From positions 1-64,000 of the forward strand of contig JANDJZ010001755.1 in the NCBI GenBank assembly GCA_027943245.1: a stretch of DNA of 64,000 nucleotides, in the 5' to 3' direction. Source of the DNA: Acanthamoeba sp. SK_2022b. Its lineage: Eukaryota > Discosea > Longamoebia > Acanthamoebidae. Shown here one piece after another: positions 32,464 through 41,813 of this stretch. Numbering within the stretch: the stretch's first letter is position 1; each line of letters opens with the position of its first letter. The position numbers and the translations under genes were made by a program. Below the pieces are notes generated by a model. It made no database searches, was not told the origin of the DNA, and saw nothing but the letters and a program-made list of their open reading frames with translations.

Positions 32464-33363
32464 ATGCACTCACCGTCCCGCGCGCGCTTGCCCAAGCTGA
32501 GCGCCATTCTGGCGTTCGAAACCGCCGCCCGCACCGGCAGCCTGGCCCGCGCGGCGGATACGCTGGCGCTAACCGCCGCCGCCGTCAGCCAGCAGATCCG
32601 CCAGCTGGAGCAACACCTGGGGATCACGCTGTTCATCCGCGCCAAAAGCGGCGTCACGCTGACCGAACAGGGCGCGGACTACCTGGCCTACGTGCAGGAG
32701 GCGTTCGAAACGCTGCGCGTGGCGCAGCAGCACGTCGAGCGCCAGCGCGGCAAACAGGCGCTGACGGTATTCGCCCTGCCGGCGTTGGCCTCCAAGTGGC
32801 TGAACCCGGCGCTGGGCGACTGGCTGGCGCAGTGCCCCGACGGCGATCTGCGGCTGCACGCGACCCATGCAGCGGTCGATTTCGCCCATTCGGCGGCGGA
32901 CTTCGCCCTGTGCTTCGGCGATCAGGACTATCCGCTGCTGGAAAAGGTGCGGCTGTTTCAGGATCGGGTGCAGCCGGTGTGCAACCCGGCGCTGCGCGAT
33001 CGCGGCGACTGGACGCAGCTACCGCTGATCCACGTCGACTGGGGCAAGGAGAGCCAGTTTCTGCCGGGCTGGCACGAGTGGTTCACCGCCGCCGATCGAA
33101 TGCCGCCGGCGCGGCACGGGCTGACCTATAACCTGACTTCGCTGGCCATCGACGCCGCCGTGCAAGGGCGCGGGGTGCTGCTCGGCCAGCGGCGGATGAT
33201 CGCCCGTGAACTGGCGGAAGGCCAGCTGGTCACCCTGGCCGAACCGGCGCTGCCGCTCAGCAAACCCTACTACGTGGTTTACCCGCCGCGCACGCTGGAA
33301 AAACCCGGCGCAGCGGCGTTTCTGGCCTGGTTGCAAACCCTCGCATCTACAGACCAAACCTGA
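32464..33363 (+). CDS. LysR-family regulator (GcvA-like)
   Basis: 299 residues. MHSPSRARLPKLSAILAFET and TGSLARAADTLALTAAAVSQ give the helix-turn-helix of the GcvA/AmpR branch ("LP-x-L-x-A-x-x-x-F-E-x-x-A-R"), and the effector domain contains the L-x-x-x-G-x-G-V-x-L-x-x-x feature AVQGRGVLLGQRRMI. Divergent from the Fe/2OG oxygenase gene, which it probably controls through the dyad at 32408-32429. No Shine-Dalgarno is clear, but the start fits the family. Confidence 0.9.
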   Translation: MHSPSRARLPKLSAILAFETAARTGSLARAADTLALTAAAVSQQIRQLEQHLGITLFIRAKSGVTLTEQGADYLAYVQEAFETLRVAQQHVERQRGKQALTVFALPALASKWLNPALGDWLAQCPDGDLRLHATHAAVDFAHSAADFALCFGDQDYPLLEKVRLFQDRVQPVCNPALRDRGDWTQLPLIHVDWGKESQFLPGWHEWFTAADRMPPARHGLTYNLTSLAIDAAVQGRGVLLGQRRMIARELAEGQLVTLAEPALPLSKPYYVVYPPRTLEKPGAAAFLAWLQTLASTDQT

Positions 33364-33560
33364 ACCCCGGCGGCGATGTTTGCTGGCGTCAGGCACAACC
33401 CTGAACGCTTAAACCTCTCACCTCAGCCTGTTAATTTATCTCTGCCGACCGGGATCGCGAACCGATTCGCCCTTCGGCCACAATGCCATTTCCCTATGCC
33501 GCCGCCCCTGCAATCGCCATATTGCATCGGCCTCTTATTGTCCAAAACGAGGGCTATTCC

Positions 33561-35381
33561 ATGATTTCATTAAATGATTACGCCAACCTGCGCAGCTATG
33601 CCGGTAGCGAAACCGCGGTGATGCTCGAAAACCGCTACCATCACGGCGTATTTACCCGAGACGATGCGGATACCACCAGCCAGGACAACGGCGTTACCCT
33701 GCTCGTCGATGCGCAAAACCGCCGCTGGAAGCGCATCATCAATGACGGCGATTACAGCATCGATTGGTGGCACCTGCCGGGCGATGAGCTGGATTACTCG
33801 CTGACCATTACCCGCGCGTGCAACTTCTTGCAGGTCAAAGGCGAAGAGTGGTGGCAGTTGCCTATCCCAACTACCCCGGCGGGGATTACCCTGGTTGGCC
33901 CCGGCGGCGTTCGCCCTTGTAAAACTACCGCCAACCTGAAGCTGTGGAAAAACGCCGTCGATTTTAAGGGCACCATTCTGGACTTCAGCGGCGCCACCAA
34001 CATCGAGTGCGTACGCGTGCAATATTCGCTGGGAGCGCCGGCGATTTATAACCTGCGCATCGTGGGTGCCCCTGGCGCGGCGGCCAACCTGCGCGGCCTG
34101 TGCGTCTACAGCGATGCCTCTAACATGCACGGCTTGCCGGCCTGTCAGCTGCTGGTGCAAAACGTCTGGCTAACCAACCTGTACAAAGGCATCGTCTTCG
34201 GCAATAACGCCTATATCCAGAGCTGGCACAGCATCATGGTGCGCGGCTGTTTCTGGCCGATCTGGTCTGAAACCACCGCCAACGCCGGCGAAAAAATCGT
34301 CTTCTACAAATGCCTGTTCGGCGACAGCAGAAACTATTATCAGGGGGTGCACGCCCTGGCCTTCCGCGATTGTTCGTTCGACTACAGCGGCTTTAGCAAT
34401 GAAACCGAACAGTTGGCCAATACCGACTATGGTTTGTTCGACCTTAAAGGCGGCACGCTGGACTTTAAAAATTGCCACTTCGAATGGGGCAACGCCAACT
34501 GCCGCAACTACCGGCCGGTCTTTACCAGCAACAACGGCGGTACGGTAAAAATCAAAGACAGCCAATGGCACAGCGTGATGACCAACAACACCGATGCCGG
34601 CAGCAGCGTGCCCTATCAATACGTCGAGTATTTCTTCTTCGATAAGTCCAGCGATCTGAGCGGAAAATGTTATATCGACGGTTTCGATCTGGTGAACGCC
34701 GACATTAAAAAAGGCTGGTCCAACAACCACATCGAGATGAAAAAGATCGTCGCACCCGGCTACGTAAACATGTGGCGCCTGCTCTATCTGGGTGATGGCG
34801 TCAACCATCTGCCGGAGCCGAGCTGGAAAGAAAGCGGCGCGCTGGCGTTGAATAACGTCTACGCCTTCGGCGGCGCACGTCTCTCGCAAACGGCGACCGC
34901 CGATCTGGCGGTAACGCTGCAAAACGGCGTGCTGACCGCCACCACCAAAACGGCAACGACGGCGGACAAACGCGTCGAGATCTACTTCCCGATCGCGAAA
35001 AACGATCTGGTGCTGTGGCGCGCCACGCTGGCCAACCTGAAAGGTCAGAGCAGCCTTGATGTCATCATCGGCACCTACCAAGGCAAGTATGTCCTGAACG
35101 GCGATGCCGGCGTCACCACCGTGCTGGAAAAAGCCTGCCAGTGGGGCCGCACCGGTACGGTAACGCCGACCACTTCGGCAACGATGACCTCGGATCGCAT
35201 TACCGCACTCGACGTCGCCGAGTATTTGCCGCTGCCTGAGGGCTACGTCAATTACGCCCGTATCGCCATCGTGCTGAAAAACTTTGTCGGCAGCGCCGCT
35301 CAGCCCACCTCGGTGGACCTGACCCAACTGCTGTGTCAAAAGATCGACATCGTCTCACGCAACCCACATAAATCCTGGTAA
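33561..35381 (+). CDS. Orphan parallel beta-helix protein resembling phage tailspike/capsule depolymerase
   Basis: 606 residues. The opening NDYANLRSYAGSETAVMLEN, then GVFTRDDADTTSQDNGVTLL and NRRWKRIINDGDYSIDWW, is the head region common to Klebsiella/Serratia phage tailspikes and related depolymerases. It is followed by a region rich in N, G and beta-strands (about residues 95-400: FKGTILDFSG, IYNLRIVG, LLVQNVWLTN, FYKCLFGD, LDFKNCHFEWG) typical of a right-handed beta-helix, and a beta-rich C-terminal domain of about 150 residues. There is no signal peptide, tail-attachment module or neighbouring phage gene. The ATG at 33561 follows GAGG. A terminator follows the gene. It could be a domesticated depolymerase or a bacteriocin-associated spike; the target glycan is unknown. 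Confidence 0.7.
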   Translation: MISLNDYANLRSYAGSETAVMLENRYHHGVFTRDDADTTSQDNGVTLLVDAQNRRWKRIINDGDYSIDWWHLPGDELDYSLTITRACNFLQVKGEEWWQLPIPTTPAGITLVGPGGVRPCKTTANLKLWKNAVDFKGTILDFSGATNIECVRVQYSLGAPAIYNLRIVGAPGAAANLRGLCVYSDASNMHGLPACQLLVQNVWLTNLYKGIVFGNNAYIQSWHSIMVRGCFWPIWSETTANAGEKIVFYKCLFGDSRNYYQGVHALAFRDCSFDYSGFSNETEQLANTDYGLFDLKGGTLDFKNCHFEWGNANCRNYRPVFTSNNGGTVKIKDSQWHSVMTNNTDAGSSVPYQYVEYFFFDKSSDLSGKCYIDGFDLVNADIKKGWSNNHIEMKKIVAPGYVNMWRLLYLGDGVNHLPEPSWKESGALALNNVYAFGGARLSQTATADLAVTLQNGVLTATTKTATTADKRVEIYFPIAKNDLVLWRATLANLKGQSSLDVIIGTYQGKYVLNGDAGVTTVLEKACQWGRTGTVTPTTSATMTSDRITALDVAEYLPLPEGYVNYARIAIVLKNFVGSAAQPTSVDLTQLLCQKIDIVSRNPHKSW

Positions 35382-35385
35382 CCGC

Positions 35386-35410
35386 ACAGGCCCCGCAAGG
35401 GGCCTGTTTT
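35386..35410 (+). terminator. Rho-independent terminator of the beta-helix gene
   Basis: ACAGGCCCC-GCAA-GGGGCCTGT stem of nine base pairs followed by TTTT. It also separates the gene from the convergent SDR gene. Confidence 0.88.
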
Positions 35411-35413
35411 CCA

Positions 35414-36166
35414 TTAACGCGCGGTATAACCGCCGTCGATGCTGTAAAACGCGCCGGTGGTGAAACTGCTGTCGTCCGAGAGCAGGAAAGCCACCGTTTT
35501 CGCCACCTCTTCCCGCGTCGCCATTCTCCCCAGCGGGTGCGAAGCGGCCATCTGCGCCCGCGCCGACGCCGGCAGCGCCCCCATCGCCGGCGTATCCACA
35601 TAGCCCGGCCCGACGGCGTTGATGCGCACGCCGCGCGTGGCGAATTCCAGCGCCGCCGAACGCGTCAGCCCCAGCACGCCATGCTTGGCGGCGGTATAAG
35701 GCGCAATCCCGGCAATGCCCACCACGCCGTTGGCGGAAGAGAGGTTCACTACCGCCCCGCCGCCGCCGGCGACGATCGCCGGCAGGCCGTACTTCATGCC
35801 GAAAAACGTGCCGCTCAGGCAGGTGGCGATCACCTCATGCCAGTCTTCGACCGCGTACCGATCGATGTCCACCTCGTGCGGGCCGGTGATCCCGGCGTTG
35901 TTGACCAGCAGATGCAGCGCGCCGCAGCGCCGCACCGTCTCTTCAATGCCCTGCTGCACCGACGGCGCATCGCGCACGTCCATCCGCAACGTCATCACCC
36001 GTCGACCGTCAGGATCGAGCCGCGCGGCGGCTGCGGCGAGAGGCGCGGCGTGGCGGCCGGTCATCACCACCGTGGCGCCACGCCGAAACAGCTCGGCGGC
36101 GATCGCTTCGCCGATGCCGGTGGAAGCGCCGGTCACCAGCGCCACCCGATGTTTGAAATCTTGCAT
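35414..36166 (-). CDS. SDR-family NAD(P)-dependent oxidoreductase
   Basis: 250-residue classical short-chain dehydrogenase. Cofactor motif TGASTGIGEAIA (T-G-x-x-x-G-I-G), structural NNAG, catalytic S in LSSANGVVG and Y-x-x-x-K in YTAAKHGVLG. Arginines after the second strand (TGRHAAPL) suggest NADPH. It resembles 3-oxoacyl-ACP-reductase-like and glucose/alcohol SDRs of unknown substrate. Divergent from the arylamine acetyltransferase gene. No operon partner. Confidence 0.9.
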   Translation of the reverse strand: MQDFKHRVALVTGASTGIGEAIAAELFRRGATVVMTGRHAAPLAAAAARLDPDGRRVMTLRMDVRDAPSVQQGIEETVRRCGALHLLVNNAGITGPHEVDIDRYAVEDWHEVIATCLSGTFFGMKYGLPAIVAGGGGAVVNLSSANGVVGIAGIAPYTAAKHGVLGLTRSAALEFATRGVRINAVGPGYVDTPAMGALPASARAQMAASHPLGRMATREEVAKTVAFLLSDDSSFTTGAFYSIDGGYTAR

Positions 36167-36317
36167 AACCGCTCTCCTGCAACGTTGAACTCAGGGGAAC
36201 AGGCTAGCGCCGACCAGTGACAGTTTGCGGCAGCAGCGACAGCGCAGCACGTAATGCGCTCACAAACGCCGCAAAGCCCGCTATTTTATGCCTACTTTTT
36301 CTCATGCGAGACACCCT

Positions 36318-37082
36318 GTGGATACCCAACGCTACCTGCAGCATATCGGCTTTACCGGCGCCGCCCGCCCTGACCTCCCCACGTTGCAACAGCTGCACCA
36401 TCGCCACATGCTGAGCGTCCCGTTCGAGAATCTGAGCATTATTTATCATCAGGGCATCCGGCTGACGCCGGAGGCGCTGTTCAGCAAAGTGGTCGAGCGC
36501 AACCGCGGCGGTTTCTGTTATGAGCTGAACACGCTGTTCGCTTTGCTGCTGCGCGAGATCGGTTTCAAGGTGAGCTTCATCTCCGGCGAGATCCGCGCGC
36601 GCGACGGCCATTTCGGCCCGCCCTACGACCACCTGGCGCTGCGGGTGGATCTGGAAGACCAAGCATGGCTGGTAGACGTCGGTTTCGGCGATTCCTTCCT
36701 GACGCCGCTGAAGATCGTCGTCGCCGAGCCGCAACCGCAGGCCAGCGGCACCTTCCACCTGGAACGGGAAGGCGAGTATTACCTGCTGGAGCGCCGCAAC
36801 GGCGACCAACGTTCGCATGCCAAAACCCTGTATCGCTTTACCGTTCAACCGCGCGAGCTGCATGAGTTCGACGAGATGTGCCGCTTCCACAGCACCTCGC
36901 CGCAGTCGCATTTCACCCAGCGCCTGGTGTGTTCACGGCCGACGGACCACGGCCGGGTGACCCTCAGCGACATGAAGCTGATCGTGACCGAAGATCACCA
37001 GCGCCACGAAACGACGTTGCATTCGGAAGAGGAACGGCGCGCCGCGCTGTGGCAGCATTTCGCCATCGATTTGGATCGTTGA
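36318..37082 (+). CDS. nhoA: Arylamine N-acetyltransferase
   Basis: 254 residues when started at the GTG at 36318. The catalytic triad is C67 in RNRGGFCYELN, H105 in PPYDHLALRV and D120 in WLVDVGFGD, which fits the usual C69/H107/D122 numbering; the earlier in-frame ATG at 36288 would shift all three by ten and has no ribosome site, so the GTG start is preferred. The enzyme transfers acetyl from acetyl-CoA to arylamines and arylhydroxylamines in the cytoplasm. Divergent from the SDR gene. The symbol follows the enterobacterial name for this family. Confidence 0.9.
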   Translation: MDTQRYLQHIGFTGAARPDLPTLQQLHHRHMLSVPFENLSIIYHQGIRLTPEALFSKVVERNRGGFCYELNTLFALLLREIGFKVSFISGEIRARDGHFGPPYDHLALRVDLEDQAWLVDVGFGDSFLTPLKIVVAEPQPQASGTFHLEREGEYYLLERRNGDQRSHAKTLYRFTVQPRELHEFDEMCRFHSTSPQSHFTQRLVCSRPTDHGRVTLSDMKLIVTEDHQRHETTLHSEEERRAALWQHFAIDLDR

Positions 37083-37205
37083 GGGCGCCGGCGGCGTCCT
37101 TTTATTACGATTCTGTTACACCGATTGCATAACCGCGCTTGGCTGATTGCCAGCACCGCGGCGGCAGGCATCATAGGGCCATGATTCGGCAACAGAGTGC
37201 GAAAA

Positions 37206-37835
37206 ATGATCCGTGTGATACTGGTGGATGACCATGTGGTGGTGCGCTCCGGCTTTGCGCAGTTGCTCAACCTCGAGGACGATCTCGACGTGGTGGGGCA
37301 ATACAGCAGCGCAGCGGCGGCCTGGCCGGCATTGCTGCGCGACGACGTCAACGTCGCGGTGATGGACATCGCCATGCCGGATGAAAACGGCCTCAGCCTG
37401 TTGAAACGCCTGCGGGCGCAGAAGCCGCAGTTCCGCGCGATCATCCTCAGCATCTATGACTCCCCCACCTTCGTGCAGAGCGCGCTGGACGCCGGCGCCA
37501 GCGGCTATCTGACCAAACGCTGCGGGCCGGAAGAGCTGGTGCAGGCGGTGCGTTCCGTCGATATGGGCGGCCATTACCTGTGCGCCGACGCGCTGCGGGC
37601 GCTGCGCGGCGGCGAGCGGCCGGCCACCGCGCTGGAAGTGCTGACCCCGCGCGAGCGTGAAATCTTCGATCTGCTGGTCAAAGGCGACAGCGTAAAGGAG
37701 ATCGCTTTCAAGCTCGATCTCAGCCATAAAACGGTGCACGTACATCGCGCCAACGTCCTGGGCAAGCTGCAGTGCAACAGCACCATCGAGCTGGTGCATT
37801 TCGCTCTCGACCATCAGCTGCTGGCGGGGCATTGA
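37206..37835 (+). CDS. uhpA: UhpA-type response regulator
   Basis: 209 residues when started at the ATG at 37206. Receiver domain with acidic pocket DD at 8-9, phosphoacceptor D54 (VMDIAMPDENG) and K in LTKRCGPEE; LuxR/FixJ-type helix-turn-helix LTPREREIFDLLVKG and SHKTVHVHRANVLGKL. It resembles E. coli UhpA, which activates uhpT when glucose-6-phosphate is outside the cell. Its stop overlaps the start of the sensor gene by one base. First gene of a six-gene operon that runs to afuC. Confidence 0.92.
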   Translation: MIRVILVDDHVVVRSGFAQLLNLEDDLDVVGQYSSAAAAWPALLRDDVNVAVMDIAMPDENGLSLLKRLRAQKPQFRAIILSIYDSPTFVQSALDAGASGYLTKRCGPEELVQAVRSVDMGGHYLCADALRALRGGERPATALEVLTPREREIFDLLVKGDSVKEIAFKLDLSHKTVHVHRANVLGKLQCNSTIELVHFALDHQLLAGH

Positions 37836-39376
37836 TGTCGCCCCGCTTCCGGCCCTGGGTTATCTCGCTGTTTATCCTGTTGGCCTGGGGCAGCGGCTGG
37901 CTGATGCTGTGGACGCTCGGTTTCTATCTGACCCGCAACGGCAACCAGGCGGCGCTGTTTCTGCCGCACGGCGTCTATCTCGCGCTACTGATCCTGCTGG
38001 CGCGTCGCTATTGGCTCGCCTTGATCGTGCCGCCGATCCTGCTGCTGTTATGGCTGCACGGCGAACGCCTGCTGAGCGGCTACGGCCTGCTGGCCGCGCC
38101 GTTTATCACCCTGTTTCCGGCTGCGGTCGCGCAACGACTTTGGCACCGTTTTCCGCTCTACTGGCAGCGGCTGACGCTGCTGCTGGCTGCGGTGACCGCC
38201 GCCTCGCTGCTCAACACCGCCCTGCTTTCGCCGTTTGTGCCAAGCCCGGCGATGCTGCTTGGCCTGGCGTCGTTTACCGGCGGCGTCTTGCTGACCCCGT
38301 TCGTCTATCTGATCTTTGAATTTCTGCGCCAGCAGCACCGTTACCACCTGCTGGGGCTGGACACCCCCAACCCGCCGCTGCGCGCGTCCTTAATCATCTG
38401 GTGCAGCCTGTTCTTCGTTATCGGTATCGGCACGCAGATGGTGCTGTCGCCGGAAATCGAGCGCCTGCTGCTGATCGTGGTGTTTCTGCCGAACGTGGTG
38501 ATGGCGTGGAAGTTCGGCTGGCAGGGCGGTGTGCTGTCCGGCCTGCTCGGCAGCATGATGATCACCCTCGCCCGGCAGGTCGGCGTGGGGTTCGGCAACT
38601 TGGTCGAGCTGGAAATCTTTCTGGCGACGCAGGCGCTGCTCGGCATCGGCCTGGGCATCGCCATCAGCCGCCAGCAGCACCTGGCGCAAAACCTGCACCA
38701 CTATCAGCGTCGCCTGGAAGAAGAGCTGGCGGCGCGGCGGGCGCTGACCGAAAAACTGATCCACACCGAAGAAGACACGCGGAAAAACCTGGCGCGCGAG
38801 CTGCACGATGAAATCGGCCAGAACATCACCGCGATTCAAATCCAGTCGCAGCTGGTCAAACGGGCGCACGATCCGGCGCAAACCCAGGCCGCCGCGCACC
38901 AGATAGGCGAGCTCGCCCGGCGCATTCATCACTCCACGCGCCAGCTGCTGCGCCAGCTTCGGCCGCCCGCGCTGGACGAGCTGGCGTTCAAAGAGGCGCT
39001 TCACCACCTGCTGAGCGAATTCGCCTTTGCCGAACGGGGCATCCACTGCCGTTTCGATTACCGGCTGAGCGACACGCCCGCCGGCGAAACGGTGCGCTTC
39101 ACCCTCTACCGCCTGCTGCAAGAGCTGCTCAACAACGTGTGCAAACACGCCGAGGCCAGCGAAGTCGCCATCGTTTTGTATCAACAGGGGCCGCTTTTGC
39201 ACCTCGAGGTACGGGACAACGGCATCGGCATCCGTGCGGACAAGGTGCCCGGCCTCGGCATTCAGGGGATGCGCGAGCGGGTCAGCGCGCTGGGCGGCGA
39301 GCTGACGCTGGAAACGCAGTGCGGCACGCGGGTAATTGTTAACCTGCCCACAAATTTGCAACAAACCGCCGGCTAA
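37835..39376 (+). CDS. uhpB: UhpB-type membrane sensor histidine kinase
   Basis: 513 residues. A MASE1-like N-terminal half with about eight membrane segments (PWVISLFILLAWGSGW; TRNGNQAALFLPHGVYLALL) is followed by a coiled linker and a HisKA_3/HATPase core: phosphoacceptor H324 in ARELHDEIGQN, N box LLQELLNNVCKHAEA and G boxes VRDNGIGIRAD and GLGIQGMRERV. It senses through UhpC in E. coli. The ATG overlaps the uhpA stop (TGATG). The frame is open upstream to 37772 but that part is uhpA. Confidence 0.93.
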   Translation: MSPRFRPWVISLFILLAWGSGWLMLWTLGFYLTRNGNQAALFLPHGVYLALLILLARRYWLALIVPPILLLLWLHGERLLSGYGLLAAPFITLFPAAVAQRLWHRFPLYWQRLTLLLAAVTAASLLNTALLSPFVPSPAMLLGLASFTGGVLLTPFVYLIFEFLRQQHRYHLLGLDTPNPPLRASLIIWCSLFFVIGIGTQMVLSPEIERLLLIVVFLPNVVMAWKFGWQGGVLSGLLGSMMITLARQVGVGFGNLVELEIFLATQALLGIGLGIAISRQQHLAQNLHHYQRRLEEELAARRALTEKLIHTEEDTRKNLARELHDEIGQNITAIQIQSQLVKRAHDPAQTQAAAHQIGELARRIHHSTRQLLRQLRPPALDELAFKEALHHLLSEFAFAERGIHCRFDYRLSDTPAGETVRFTLYRLLQELLNNVCKHAEASEVAIVLYQQGPLLHLEVRDNGIGIRADKVPGLGIQGMRERVSALGGELTLETQCGTRVIVNLPTNLQQTAG

Positions 39377-39460
39377 CTAGGAAAAAGTCTTAGCCACTCC
39401 GGACTTTATCTCATCCCCTTTCCCTTTCACCTTCTTATAGTCACCACCAGGGAGGCGGCT

Positions 39461-40765
39461 ATGCAGGCACGCTCGGCATCTGAAATCGATCATCGTTACC
39501 GCGCGCTGCGCCCGCGACTGCTGCTGTACATGGTCATCGGGTACGCCGCCTTTTACCTGACGCGCAAAAGCGTGAATTACGTGCTGCCGGCGCTGCAAAC
39601 GGATTTGGGCCTGGATAAAGGGGACATCGGCCTGCTCGGCTCACTGTTTTACCTGAGCTACGGCCTGTCGAAATTCGCCGCCGGGCTGTGGCACGACGGC
39701 CACGGGCAGCGCAGGTTTATGGGGATCGGCCTGTTCGCCACCGGCTTGCTGAACGTGGCGTTTGCCTTCGGCGAATCGCTGACGCTGCTGCTGGCGGTCT
39801 GGGCGCTGAACGGCTTCTTTCAGGGCTGGGGCTGGCCGCCCTGCGCGCGGCTGCTGACCCACTGGTATTCGCGCAACGAGCGCGGCTTCTGGTGGGGCTG
39901 CTGGAACATGTCGATCAACCTCGGCGGCGCGATCGTGCCGCTGATCAGCGCCTTCGCTGCCCAGCGCTGGGGCTGGCAGGCGGCGATGCTGATCCCGGGC
40001 GCCGTCAGCATGGTGTTGGGCCTCTGGCTCACGCAGCAGCTGACAGGCACGCCGCAGGAAGAAGGCCTGCCGTCGGTCGGCCAGTGGCGCCACGATCCGC
40101 TGGAGCTGCGCCAGGAACAGCAAAGCCCGCCGATGGGGCTGTGGCAGATGTTGCGCACCACGATGCTGAAGAACCCGATGATCTGGCTGCTCGGCGTCTC
40201 TTACGTGCTGGTCTACCTGATCCGCATCGCGTTGAACGACTGGGGCAATCTCTGGCTGACGGAAAGCCACGGCGTCAACCTGCTCAGCGCCAACGCCACG
40301 GTGATGCTGTTCGAGATAGGCGGCCTGCTCGGCGCGCTGTTCGCCGGCTGGGGTTCGGATGTGCTGTTCGGCGGGCAGCGCGCGCCGATGATTTTGCTGT
40401 TCACGCTCGGGCTGATGGTTTCCGTCGCCGCGCTGTGGCTGGCGCCGGTGCATCACTACGCGCTGCTGGCGGGCTGTTTCTTTACGGTGGGCTTTTTTGT
40501 CTTCGGCCCGCAGATGCTGATTGGCCTCGCCGCCGTGGAATGCGGGCACAAAGGCGCAGCGGGCTCCATCACCGGTTTTCTCGGCCTGTTCGCCTACCTG
40601 GGGGCAGCGCTGGCGGGCTGGCCGCTGTCGCAGGTCATCGAAGGCTACGGCTGGTCAGGCATGTTCAGTTTGCTGTCGATCGCCGCCGTTCTTATGGGTT
40701 TATTGCTGATGCCGCTGCTGATGGCGAGCGTCGCCACCTCTACCGAGAGAAGGATAAAACAATGA
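39461..40765 (+). CDS. uhpC: UhpC-type MFS sensor/transporter for hexose phosphate
   Basis: 434 residues, 12 transmembrane segments of the organophosphate:phosphate antiporter family. Signature AAFYLTRKSVNYVLPALQTD near the start and NGFFQGWGWPPCARLLTHWY match UhpC/GlpT/UhpT. In E. coli UhpC senses external glucose-6-phosphate and passes the signal to UhpB. It lies 84 bases after uhpB and overlaps the afuA start (ATGA), so the sensor genes are coupled to an ABC importer rather than to uhpT. Confidence 0.93.
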   Translation: MQARSASEIDHRYRALRPRLLLYMVIGYAAFYLTRKSVNYVLPALQTDLGLDKGDIGLLGSLFYLSYGLSKFAAGLWHDGHGQRRFMGIGLFATGLLNVAFAFGESLTLLLAVWALNGFFQGWGWPPCARLLTHWYSRNERGFWWGCWNMSINLGGAIVPLISAFAAQRWGWQAAMLIPGAVSMVLGLWLTQQLTGTPQEEGLPSVGQWRHDPLELRQEQQSPPMGLWQMLRTTMLKNPMIWLLGVSYVLVYLIRIALNDWGNLWLTESHGVNLLSANATVMLFEIGGLLGALFAGWGSDVLFGGQRAPMILLFTLGLMVSVAALWLAPVHHYALLAGCFFTVGFFVFGPQMLIGLAAVECGHKGAAGSITGFLGLFAYLGAALAGWPLSQVIEGYGWSGMFSLLSIAAVLMGLLLMPLLMASVATSTERRIKQ

Positions 40766-41793
40766 AAAAAATGTGGGTCACGACTCTGATAGCTTCCGGC
40801 ATCGCGCTGGCCACGCTGAGCGGCGCCGCGCACGCCAAGGGCCGCCTGGTGGTTTACTGCAGCGCCACCAATGAAATGTGCGAAGCGGAGACCAAAGCCT
40901 TCGGCGAGAAATATGACGTGAAAACCTCGTTCATCCGCAACGGCTCCGGCAGCACGCTGGCGAAAGTGGACGCCGAGAAGAAAAACCCGCAGGCGGACGT
41001 CTGGTACGGCGGCACGCTCGATCCGCAATCCCAGGCCGGTGAAATGGGGCTGCTGCAGCCCTACAAATCACCGAACCTCGACCAGGTGATGCAACAATTC
41101 CGCGACCCGGCGAAGCTGAAAGGCAACTACTCCTCGGCGGTCTACGTCGGCATTCTCGGCTTCGGCGTCAATACCCAGCGCCTCAAAGAGAAAAACCTGC
41201 CGGTGCCCAAGTGCTGGAAAGACCTGACCAAGCCGGAATACAAAGGCGAGATTCAAATCGCCGATCCGCAGAGCTCCGGCACCGCCTATACCGCGCTGGC
41301 GACCTTTGCCCAGCTGTGGGGAGACGATCAGGCCTTCGATTACCTCAAGCAGCTGAACGCCAACGTCTCGCAGTACACCAAGTCCGGCATTGCCCCGGCG
41401 CGCAACGCCGCCCGCGGTGAAACGGCGATCGGCATCGGTTTCCTGCATGACTACTCACTCGAAAAAGAACAGGGCGCGCCGCTTGAGCTGATCTCGCCTT
41501 GTGAAGGCACCGGCTACGAAATCGGCGGCGTCAGCATCCTCAAAGGCGCACGTAACCTCGACAACGCCAAGCTGTTTGTGGATTGGGTGCTGTCGAAAGA
41601 GGCGCAGGAACTGGCATGGCAGAAAGGCAAGTCCTATCAGATCCTGACCAACACCACCGCCGCTACCTCGCCGAACTCGCTGAAGCTCGACGACCTGAAG
41701 CTGATCAACTACGACATGGACAAGTACGGCTCGACCGAGGTCCGCAAGGCGCTGATCAATAAATGGGTCAGCGAAGTCAAGATGGGTAAATAA
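40762..41793 (+). CDS. afuA: AfuA-type sugar-phosphate binding protein
   Basis: 343 residues. Signal peptide MKKMWVTTLIASGIALATLS..AHA, then GRLVVYCSATNEMCEAETKAF, the AfuA version of the iron-binding-protein family 1 fold. Actinobacillus and enteric AfuA proteins were once called iron carriers but bind glucose-6-phosphate, fructose-6-phosphate and related sugar phosphates (established work). Coupling to uhpABC strongly supports sugar phosphate here. ATGA overlap with uhpC. A strong hairpin follows the gene. Confidence 0.93.
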   Translation: MKKMWVTTLIASGIALATLSGAAHAKGRLVVYCSATNEMCEAETKAFGEKYDVKTSFIRNGSGSTLAKVDAEKKNPQADVWYGGTLDPQSQAGEMGLLQPYKSPNLDQVMQQFRDPAKLKGNYSSAVYVGILGFGVNTQRLKEKNLPVPKCWKDLTKPEYKGEIQIADPQSSGTAYTALATFAQLWGDDQAFDYLKQLNANVSQYTKSGIAPARNAARGETAIGIGFLHDYSLEKEQGAPLELISPCEGTGYEIGGVSILKGARNLDNAKLFVDWVLSKEAQELAWQKGKSYQILTNTTAATSPNSLKLDDLKLINYDMDKYGSTEVRKALINKWVSEVKMGK

Positions 41794-41813
41794 GCCCACA
41801 TTCTGCGCCTGTT

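Noticed and set aside
33364..35413. Prophage around the tailspike-like gene
   Set aside because: Neighbours are a LysR regulator and an SDR; no integrase, structural or lysis gene and no attachment-site repeats were seen.
39688..41793. Open frame of 701 codons that seems to fuse a transporter-like part to the AfuA binding protein
   Set aside because: The first part is an out-of-frame reading of uhpC; the true binding protein starts at 40762 with a signal peptide.
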